DNA of 43,401 nt from contig CACXWH010000025.1 of the NCBI GenBank assembly GCA_902771225.1, positions 1 to 43,401 of the forward strand, read 5' to 3'. Shown in pieces: positions 25,325-32,342 of the stretch (positions are counted from its first letter, which is position 1; each line of letters opens with the position of its first letter). Position numbers and translations under genes: made by a program. Under the pieces are notes generated by a model that was not told where the DNA came from, ran no database searches, and saw only the letters and a list, made by a program, of their open reading frames with translations. The DNA comes from an uncultured Methanobrevibacter sp. (GTDB lineage Archaea > Methanobacteriota > Methanobacteria > Methanobacteriales > Methanobacteriaceae).

Positions 25325-26157
25325 TGTCATTTATAGCAAAAATAGCTGAAAAGATATTGATGTTTACAAAACCGGATTATATGGATTCAAAAGAAAAGGC
25401 AGATGAATTTTTAGCAAGTAAAAAAGACAAATCCCCTAAAAGCATATTCAAAAGCTTTGATTTTAATGGAATGGAAGTTTTTCAATTTGGAAATAAGACC
25501 TCTTCCGATAGGACAATAATATTCATTCATGGTGGTGCGTATGTCGGTGAAATCAACTACCAGCACTATATTTTCTGTTATCTTCTGGCACGTAAACTCA
25601 ACGCCTATGTATTGGCGCCGGCTTATCCATTGGCTCCAAAACACACATATAAGGAAAGTTTTAATCTCATAACTCAATTATATAAGGAATATTCGGATGA
25701 CAATATTGTATTGGCGGGAGATTCGGCAGGCGGAGGATTTGTTCTTTCATTTTGCCAGCACTTAAACAGAATCAATCTGGCCCAGCCGGACAATATTATT
25801 GTATTTTCACCATGGGTAGATGTTTCAATGAGTGACAGCTATGACAGCAAATTAGATCCGATTTTAGGTGAGGCAGGACTTAGGGAAATGGGAAAGTCAT
25901 GGGCAGGAGACTTGAACACCATGGATTATAAGGTAAGTCCGCTGTTCGGCGATAATGAAAACCTGGCTAAAACCCTTATTTTTGTAGGGGATAATGAGAT
26001 TTTTTATAAGGATGTTTTAAAATATGTTGAAAATCTCAAAAGTTCAAATGTAGACCATAGATTAATCGTCGGAAAGGGATTGTTCCATATTTATCCTCTC
26101 TTTCCAATACCTGAAGCAAGGGATGCATTTAAGGAAATAAAACATGAGATAATGTAG
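25324..26157 (+). CDS. Alpha/beta-hydrolase esterase/lipase (hormone-sensitive lipase-like)
   Basis: A 277-aa cytoplasmic carboxylesterase-like enzyme without signal peptide. The oxyanion-hole motif is HGGAYVG (about residues 74-80), and the nucleophile elbow is GDSAGGGF with Ser near residue 137. The acid is probably the Asp in VGDNEIFYKD (about 223) and the catalytic His lies in KGLFHIYPLFP (about 256). These features place it in the HSL/GDXG group of family IV esterases acting on short acyl esters; the natural substrate is unknown. GAGGA 8 bases before the ATG marks the start, and the 27-codon ORF overlaps it. It converges with the acyltransferase gene, with just 1 base between the stops. 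An acyl-ester theme (esterase, O-acyltransferase) may link them. Confidence 0.85.
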   Translation: MSFIAKIAEKILMFTKPDYMDSKEKADEFLASKKDKSPKSIFKSFDFNGMEVFQFGNKTSSDRTIIFIHGGAYVGEINYQHYIFCYLLARKLNAYVLAPAYPLAPKHTYKESFNLITQLYKEYSDDNIVLAGDSAGGGFVLSFCQHLNRINLAQPDNIIVFSPWVDVSMSDSYDSKLDPILGEAGLREMGKSWAGDLNTMDYKVSPLFGDNENLAKTLIFVGDNEIFYKDVLKYVENLKSSNVDHRLIVGKGLFHIYPLFPIPEARDAFKEIKHEIM

Positions 26158-26158
26158 G

Positions 26159-27201
26159 TTATCTCATATATAAAATGTATTTTCCGAACTTTGGAATTCT
26201 GTAGATAAGTGCGGCAGTAGGAAAACTTAATGCTATTAACAGAATCCATAGGATTATGGCCTTTACTGGTTCGCTGACCGGAAGAGTAATTACAAGCGGA
26301 AGCAACGGCAGCCTGAATATGTTATGGAGAAGGAATACTGCAAATGAATATTTGGATAATACTTTAACTTCATTGTAAAATCTGACACTGTCCTTTCTTG
26401 AACATAATTCAAAGAGTGCAAATGATCCAAGTAAAACGAATGGGAATTCATACCACAGGAAGAAATTATATCCTTTAGTAAATGCGTAGTATTGGAAAAT
26501 TACACACACCAAGAATGAAACAATCAGAAGTGCAATCAGATTGCTTTTGGCTATATCTTTAAACATTCCTTTTTTGACTAGGTATCCGAGAATTATATAA
26601 ATTCCATAAACTCCTCCGCTGAAACCGAGGGAGTACTGTATGCTTACATTTTTAATTCCTTCTATGTCGCATAATGTTGAAACGAACGGCATTACAAATG
26701 CCAAAAGTGAAAATACAACCAATGCCTGAAATATTGTTCTTTCATCAAAGTGTTTTAATGCGCTTGCAACAAAAGGTATTGAAAGATACATTCCAATAAT
26801 CATTGGCATATACCACATATGGCTAAAAAATAAGTTTCCAGCTTCCACAGTATTGACGGCAGCGCTGTTGACGGTTATAAATTGAAGGAATATTGTATAT
26901 ATTGCTGTCCAGATAAGTGTAATGATAATTAATGTTTTACAGTTTATTTTCCAGAATTTTTTGGTTTTTTCATCAGTATAATTTCTATCAAGAAGAAGAT
27001 ATCCTGTAATCATTAAAAAGAATGGAACTCCGATACGGCCAATGAAAAGAGAAGCAAAATTAAAGAGTCTTGATGCCAGGCTATAATTCACTATGGCATC
27101 GGAGGATATGATATAAATTCCGTCGGTAGCATGAATATACAATACTGTCAAAATGGCAATAGCCCTATGAGGTCAATCCATTCTATTCTTGTTTTGGCCA
27201 T
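26159..27201 (-). pseudogene. Acyltransferase-3 family membrane O-acyltransferase, broken by a frameshift near the start
   Basis: An integral membrane acyltransferase of the OafA/WecH type that acetylates or acylates surface glycans, with about ten membrane helices and the signature FLMITGYLLL near the N-terminus. The long frame (26159-27151) lacks the family's opening motif. Upstream, ATG at 27201-27199 encodes MAKTRIEWIDLI and then meets TGA. Adding one base in ATAGGG (about 27163-27168) joins the two parts into WIDLIRAIAILTVLYIHATD, a classic family N-terminus with the conserved Arg and His. So one base is missing, by mutation or sequencing error. Re-initiation at a TTG would give a protein lacking helix 1. 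The product would be about 347 aa if repaired. Confidence 0.85.
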
Positions 27202-27440
27202 ATGTTATCTTTCCATTAATTATTTTATATTAATTCTTTTGTATATTGCCATAAATATTTTTAATCATTTTTTATTTTTTGTTTTTTAAAATTTTTCTCC
27301 ATTAAATAACTAAAAATATCTAAAACTTTAAATACTATTAATTAAATATAATTTATTAATAGTTATGATTATTGAAATGTCTTATTTTCTTCATAACGAT
27401 TATTTTATATGATTTCATTATTCATAAGGAGGAGTTATTA

Positions 27441-27575
27441 ATGGCAAGATTTGAAGAAGCAGAAAACAGAATGTTCAATATTAAAATCTGCTTAAAATGT
27501 AACGCTCGTAACCCTGCTGGTGTAAAGAACCAAGAGGATAGATTCATTCTATTTTCTTTTTACTATTTTTTTTAA
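27441..27575 (+). pseudogene. Ribosomal protein L40e gene with internal deletion
   Basis: L40e is a zinc-ribbon protein of the 50S subunit, about 48-49 residues in relatives. A strong AAGGAGGAG (27427-27435) precedes the ATG. Residues 1-29 ([20 protein letters not shown], then NARNPAGVK) match the family and contain the first CxxC (Cys17, Cys20). The frame then runs into an unrelated tail to 27575. In another frame, directly at this point, AAA GAA CCA AGA GGA TAG reads Lys-Glu-Pro-Arg-Gly-stop, the normal L40e C-terminus. The second CxxC and about 15 residues are therefore missing. I estimate a 46-bp loss between two TAAAG copies. It is adjacent to the GGGP synthase gene. Confidence 0.85.
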
Positions 27576-27643
27576 TTTTCATCAAAACTATTTTTTCATG
27601 TTTAGTATAATCATTAATTTAATATATAATTTTAAATAAAAAT

Positions 27644-28402
27644 ATGACTATGAAAGATGTTGAAGCATATATTAAAAATATTTTAAAGGATAGAAAAATC
27701 CATTTCACATTAATTGATCCTGATGAACAAACACCTGAAGAGGCTTTAAACATTGCAACTGAAGCGATTGAAGGTGGAACTGATGGTATTATGATTGGAG
27801 GGTCAACTGTTAATAATGAAGATGTTGATGAAACCTGTAAAATACTTTCTGAAAATATAGCTGTTCCCATTATCATATTCCCCGGAAATACCAGTAGTGT
27901 AAGCAAATATGCTGATGCAATATTTTTTATGAGTTATCTTAACTCCAATAACCCTTATTGGATAATTGGAGCTCAAGCTCTTGGTGCACTACCTGTTAAA
28001 AAATCCGGAATTGAAGTATTGCCTATGGGTTATATGGTTGCAGAACCTGGTGGAACTGTTGGATGGGTCGGAGATGCTAAATTAGTACCTAGAAATAAAC
28101 CAAAAATACCTGCCGCTTATGCAATGGCTGCCGAATATTTAGGAATGAGGTTCTTTTATATTGAAGCAGGATCCGGTGCTGATAAACCAATTCCTCCTGA
28201 AATGGTTGCATACATCAAAGGAGCTACTGATGACATGATTGTAGTTGTTGGTGGAGGTATTCGTGATGCTGAAGCAGCATATACTGCGGCTAAAGCTGGT
28301 GGGGATGTCATAGTTACAGGTACTGTTGTTGAAGAAACTACGGATGTTAAATCTAAAATCCAAGAACTTACCGGAGCCATTAGGAAAGCTTCCATGGAGT
28401 AG
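27644..28402 (+). CDS. Geranylgeranylglyceryl phosphate synthase
   Basis: The enzyme forms the first ether bond of archaeal membrane lipids, joining sn-glycerol-1-phosphate to geranylgeranyl diphosphate. It is a TIM barrel of 252 aa. Visible motifs are HFTLIDPDE (Mg2+/phosphate site, about residues 21-29), GTDGIMIGGSTV (about 45-56), the substrate-binding EVLPMGYMVAEPGG, YIEAGSGADKPIP and the C-terminal phosphate-binding VVGGGIRDAE plus ADVIVTG-like GGDVIVTGTVVEE. It belongs to the group II type found in Methanobacteriales. Two ATGs (27644, 27650) are possible starts. It follows the L40e gene, an arrangement I recall from M. thermautotrophicus. Soluble or membrane-associated. Confidence 0.95.
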   Translation: MTMKDVEAYIKNILKDRKIHFTLIDPDEQTPEEALNIATEAIEGGTDGIMIGGSTVNNEDVDETCKILSENIAVPIIIFPGNTSSVSKYADAIFFMSYLNSNNPYWIIGAQALGALPVKKSGIEVLPMGYMVAEPGGTVGWVGDAKLVPRNKPKIPAAYAMAAEYLGMRFFYIEAGSGADKPIPPEMVAYIKGATDDMIVVVGGGIRDAEAAYTAAKAGGDVIVTGTVVEETTDVKSKIQELTGAIRKASME

Positions 28403-28455
28403 TTGTCAGCTGCTCTACCACTAATTTTTTTTATATATTTTTACATACTATTATT

Positions 28456-29550
28456 ATGTTAAAATCTCTTTATGTTAAAGCACTAAATAATAGAAGATAT
28501 CTTCAACCAGAGCCAGAAAAAACTAGTGATTTTTCTCTAAAGGATAAATGGTTTGATAAGCCATTTGCTAAGAGTAAAAAGGAATTTTCTATCGCTGCAG
28601 GTGATGGAAGTTTCAATATTAAAAAGTTTTTAATGTTTAACTATTGTCCGGTATCTGCCGAATCCATTATTTATGATGGTGATTTAAAAAGCATTGAACA
28701 GTCAGAAATATTTGAAATTAAACATGTTCCTTTTTTAAAAGAATTGATTCCAAATTATATGTCAATTTTTGAACTTAAATGTTGCCTAAAAACTATTAAT
28801 GAGTATGATGTTGATTATTATTTATTTGATGGTTCCATTTTTGGAGACTTGCAAAACCATTATCCTAAAGGCGCTAAACAACCTTCAGATATTAGAAAAC
28901 AATTAACTCCCGGAGTTTTAAAGTTATTTGAAGATAATATTAATGATTTATCAAATCTTGATTTGTCATTTCCCGAAATAAAAAAGAAAGTATATGTTCA
29001 TGTATCTGGTGAAGGTGAAGATGATTTTAAAGAAAATGAAATGGATGATATTTATAATCTTTATTTATCATCAATTGAGAAATTGCTGGTTTTAAGGGAA
29101 GTTTTAAAGAAAAATAAAAAAATTATTTCAATTTCTAAAACTTCATCCAACAGTGAATTATTCTATAGCAATGCTCCGGATATTGCTATTTTAGATCAAT
29201 TTACTGAAAAACAAGGAATTTCAAAATTAATACATAAAAAAGTGGAATCTAGCACTGCTATTCCTTTTCCGATTTATAATGATTTTTTCAATGGATTATG
29301 GTTTACAATATTTTATGTAAGATTAAAAGAAAATAAAAATGTTTTAAAAGTTGAACTTCCTTATTATGTGGAAGATGAAGATGAAATAAGAGAAATTGTC
29401 GAAATAATTAAAAGGGATTCGGCTGAAGGTTATCCTTATTTGCTTAATAAAGCACATAATGATGTGATTATTACAAATAAACATGTGGATGAACTTTTAA
29501 AAATTGGTAGAATTTACGAAACAACAAACAGAGAACAATTGAGGAAGTGA
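28456..29550 (+). CDS. nurA: NurA 5'-3' nuclease
   Basis: NurA is the nuclease partner of HerA and resects DNA ends with Mre11-Rad50. The first catalytic motif is AAGDGSFNIKKF with the metal-binding Asp near residue 51. The second Asp is in YYLFDGSIFGDL (about residues 121-132), and a conserved region follows with ISISKTSSNSELF (about 227-239) and the C-terminal YPYLLNKAHNDVIIT. The length of 364 aa is typical. The next gene, herA, starts 4 bases after the stop, and its GAGGAAGTGAT ribosome binding site lies inside the end of nurA, so the partners are co-translated. Confidence 0.93.
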   Translation: MLKSLYVKALNNRRYLQPEPEKTSDFSLKDKWFDKPFAKSKKEFSIAAGDGSFNIKKFLMFNYCPVSAESIIYDGDLKSIEQSEIFEIKHVPFLKELIPNYMSIFELKCCLKTINEYDVDYYLFDGSIFGDLQNHYPKGAKQPSDIRKQLTPGVLKLFEDNINDLSNLDLSFPEIKKKVYVHVSGEGEDDFKENEMDDIYNLYLSSIEKLLVLREVLKKNKKIISISKTSSNSELFYSNAPDIAILDQFTEKQGISKLIHKKVESSTAIPFPIYNDFFNGLWFTIFYVRLKENKNVLKVELPYYVEDEDEIREIVEIIKRDSAEGYPYLLNKAHNDVIITNKHVDELLKIGRIYETTNREQLRK

Positions 29551-29554
29551 TAAG

Positions 29555-31054
29555 ATGACAGTAGGTTATTGCGTTGGTGAAATATCTCTATCTGAGTTAA
29601 CATTTATTTCAGATAAAATGCCGCAAGTCGGTGAATATGTTACCGTAGAATATGATGGTAAAAAAGTATTGGGAATGGTTGAAAGTCTAGTCCGAGGAAA
29701 TGATGCTTTAAACATTGATTTGCATGATGTTGATGCAATTCAAACAATTGCACGTATTGGAGGTAATGATTATTATATTAAAGGTAAAATCAAACTTCTG
29801 GGGGATGTCAATGATAATTTAAGACTGCCCAGAACTCCTGCACTTCCCGGCACACCAATTAAATTAGCGGATAAGGAAATTTTAGATAATGTATTTAATG
29901 TTAAAAATCCTATTAAATTAGGAACTTTAGTTAACCAAAGAGATATTGAAGTTAATGTTGAAGGAAATCCTATTTTAAACAGACATTTGGCAGTATTGGC
30001 TATGACTGGTGCAGGTAAATCAAATACGGTTGCTGTTTTGATGGATCAATTGCTCAGGTATAATGTTCCGATTTTTGTTTTTGATATGCATGGGGAATAT
30101 AAAGATGCCAATTTTCCAAATGGGGAGGTTAATGTAATTCAACCTAAAATCAACCCAACATACATGTCTTTTAATGAAATTAAAAGATTGGTTAACATCC
30201 CAAATAATGCTTATATTCAAGAAAGACACTTTAGGCAAGCATTCAATAAAGCTAAAAAAGAAATCAACGAAGGAACGGAAAGTACTTATAAGTTTTTGGA
30301 AGCCATGTATGACATTTTATATAAAAAATCACTAGAAGACGGATCAGATAAACAGATTGTTGATGTAATGAATAAGATTGATGATGCTAAAGACAAATAC
30401 AATAACTTATTTGATAATAATATGGGAAACATTTTAACAAGCATCAAAGTAGGGAATGTTAATGTTCTTGATTTGAGTCAGACTGATGAATCTGTTGCGG
30501 AAGTGCTTGTTAGTCATATCTTAAGAAATGCTCTTAAAAGAAGAAAAAATTTCTTCCATGGCACATCAGAAAAAACTTTAGACCATTCTGTATTTTTTGT
30601 TATAGAAGAAGCTCATATTTTAGCTCCTAATAAGCGTGATTCACAATCCAAACATTGGATTCAAAGAATTGCAAGAGAAGGCCGTAAATTTGGTTTGGGA
30701 TTATGTTTGGTCAGTCAGTCTCCAAAGACAGTTGATCATGATGCATTATCACAGATGAATAATATGATTATATTAAGACTTGTTGAACCCGAAGATCAAA
30801 GGCATGTTCAATCAGCTTCAGAATCTCTATCTAAAGATTTAATTAATCAATTGCCTTCTTTAAATGTTGGTGAAGCTATTGTTTTGGGATTGATGACTAA
30901 AGTACCAACATTGGTTAAAATTGATGAGTTTAAAGGTCGCCGTACTGGTGGTGATTTAGATATCATTGGAGATTTGGCAAGGTATAATGATGATGAAGAA
31001 GATGAAATCAAACGTCAAGAACAAGAAAGTCTTGATTTGGGGTATGATTATTAG
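29555..31054 (+). CDS. herA: HerA DNA translocase/helicase
   Basis: A hexameric FtsK-like bipolar DNA translocase that works with NurA in end resection. The N-terminal HAS-barrel domain (about residues 1-95) is followed by the DUF87 motor: Walker A AMTGAGKSNTVAVL (about residues 148-161), FVFDMHGEY (about 171-179), Walker B VFFVIEEAHILAP (about 345-357), and the arginine-finger/sensor region RIAREGRKFGLGLCLVSQSP (about 370-389). The 499-aa length is normal. It is translationally coupled to nurA upstream. mre11 begins 125 bases downstream, with an inverted repeat in the gap, so it may have its own promoter. Confidence 0.96.
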   Translation: MTVGYCVGEISLSELTFISDKMPQVGEYVTVEYDGKKVLGMVESLVRGNDALNIDLHDVDAIQTIARIGGNDYYIKGKIKLLGDVNDNLRLPRTPALPGTPIKLADKEILDNVFNVKNPIKLGTLVNQRDIEVNVEGNPILNRHLAVLAMTGAGKSNTVAVLMDQLLRYNVPIFVFDMHGEYKDANFPNGEVNVIQPKINPTYMSFNEIKRLVNIPNNAYIQERHFRQAFNKAKKEINEGTESTYKFLEAMYDILYKKSLEDGSDKQIVDVMNKIDDAKDKYNNLFDNNMGNILTSIKVGNVNVLDLSQTDESVAEVLVSHILRNALKRRKNFFHGTSEKTLDHSVFFVIEEAHILAPNKRDSQSKHWIQRIAREGRKFGLGLCLVSQSPKTVDHDALSQMNNMIILRLVEPEDQRHVQSASESLSKDLINQLPSLNVGEAIVLGLMTKVPTLVKIDEFKGRRTGGDLDIIGDLARYNDDEEDEIKRQEQESLDLGYDY

Positions 31055-31094
31055 TTAAGGTTAATATTGCCCTCATAGGAAACATAAACCTTAA
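31055..31094. promoter_or_regulatory. Inverted repeat between herA and mre11
   Basis: TTAAGGTT (31055-31062) and AACCTTAA (31087-31094) flank a 24-base spacer, starting right at the end of herA. Downstream, AT-rich TATA-like sequences lead to mre11. It could be an attenuating hairpin or an operator. Confidence 0.35.
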
Positions 31095-31179
31095 ATAATT
31101 AATAAATTATACTAATACATAATTAAATACTTTATAGTGTTTAAATTGGTTATATACAAAATATTTAAAAGGTAATATA

Positions 31180-32340
31180 ATGAAATTTGCACATTTAGCA
31201 GACACTCATTTGGGTTATCGTCAGTTCGGTTTATATGAACGTGAAAAAGACTTTTATGAAGTGTTTGAAAAGATAACTGATAAAATAATTGAAGAGAAAG
31301 TTGATTTTGTAATACATAGTGGAGATTTATTTGATAATTCAAGACCATCTCCATTAGCACTTTTAACATTTCAAAAATGTTTGATAAAGCTTAAAAATGC
31401 TAATATTCCGGTTTATGCTATTGCAGGTAATCACGATAGTGTACTACGTAAAGGTGCTATTCCTCCACAAGTATTATTTAAAAAGTTTGGATTAAAAGTA
31501 ATTAGTCCAATAAATACAAATTATATGTATAAAGATGTATTTATTGCGGGATTACCATATTATTCATCTTCACAATATAAGAATCTTAAAAATAAACTAT
31601 CCGATTTATCTAAAAAAGCTGCTAATCATGAAAAATCAATTTTAGTATTACATCAGGGTATTGATAAATATTTTAACTTACAATATGAATTGGAAATAGG
31701 TGATGTTCCGGATAATTTCACATATTATGCAATGGGACACCTTCATAATTTTATTAATGATGATTTTGGAGAAGGTAAATTGGTTTATCCGGGATCCAGC
31801 GAAGTTTGGAAAACATCAGAACTCGAAGACTATAGAAAAAATGGAAAAGGTTTTGTTATTGTAGATTTGGATGGTAAAAAACCTTCTATTGATAGAATTA
31901 AAATAGACATTCCACGTGAATTTATAGAAAGAACACTTGATTATGATAATTTGGCTAGTGGAATTGAAGCAATAAAACAAACAATCAAAGATTTTGATAA
32001 AAAGCCGATTTTAAATTTAACTGTTAATAATGTTACATCAACTTCCAATGCACATGAAATCATTACTGAAGAACTCGATGACTTGGCATTAATGATTAGA
32101 CCTAAATTCAAAGTGCCTGGTGAAGAAAGTATTGATTTAATCATTGACAAAGAAAATGCATTAGGGCCTATTGAAGTTTTATCATCAAGATTGGAAAAAT
32201 ATGATGATGAAGAAATTATTAAATTTGCTACAGAACTATATAATTTACTTTCAAAAGATAAATCTGAGGATGCTAAAGAATTGATGGATGAATTTTATAA
32301 GGAAAAATATCCTATTGAAGAAGAAGTAGAGGAGGATTAA
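31180..32340 (+). CDS. mre11: Mre11 nuclease/phosphoesterase
   Basis: The nuclease subunit of the Mre11-Rad50 complex that senses and processes DNA double-strand breaks. The five phosphoesterase motifs are visible: FAHLADTHLGYRQ (about residues 3-15), HSGDLFDNSRP (about 46-56), AIAGNHDSV (about 81-89), VLHQGID (about 155-161) and AMGHLHNF (about 184-191), supplying the two-Mn2+ site. After the capping domain the acidic C-terminus ends Glu-Glu-Asp. Those codons (GAG GAG GAT) form the ribosome binding site for rad50, which starts 2 bases after the stop. 386 aa, normal length. Confidence 0.97.
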   Translation: MKFAHLADTHLGYRQFGLYEREKDFYEVFEKITDKIIEEKVDFVIHSGDLFDNSRPSPLALLTFQKCLIKLKNANIPVYAIAGNHDSVLRKGAIPPQVLFKKFGLKVISPINTNYMYKDVFIAGLPYYSSSQYKNLKNKLSDLSKKAANHEKSILVLHQGIDKYFNLQYELEIGDVPDNFTYYAMGHLHNFINDDFGEGKLVYPGSSEVWKTSELEDYRKNGKGFVIVDLDGKKPSIDRIKIDIPREFIERTLDYDNLASGIEAIKQTIKDFDKKPILNLTVNNVTSTSNAHEIITEELDDLALMIRPKFKVPGEESIDLIIDKENALGPIEVLSSRLEKYDDEEIIKFATELYNLLSKDKSEDAKELMDEFYKEKYPIEEEVEED

Positions 32341-32342
32341 AA

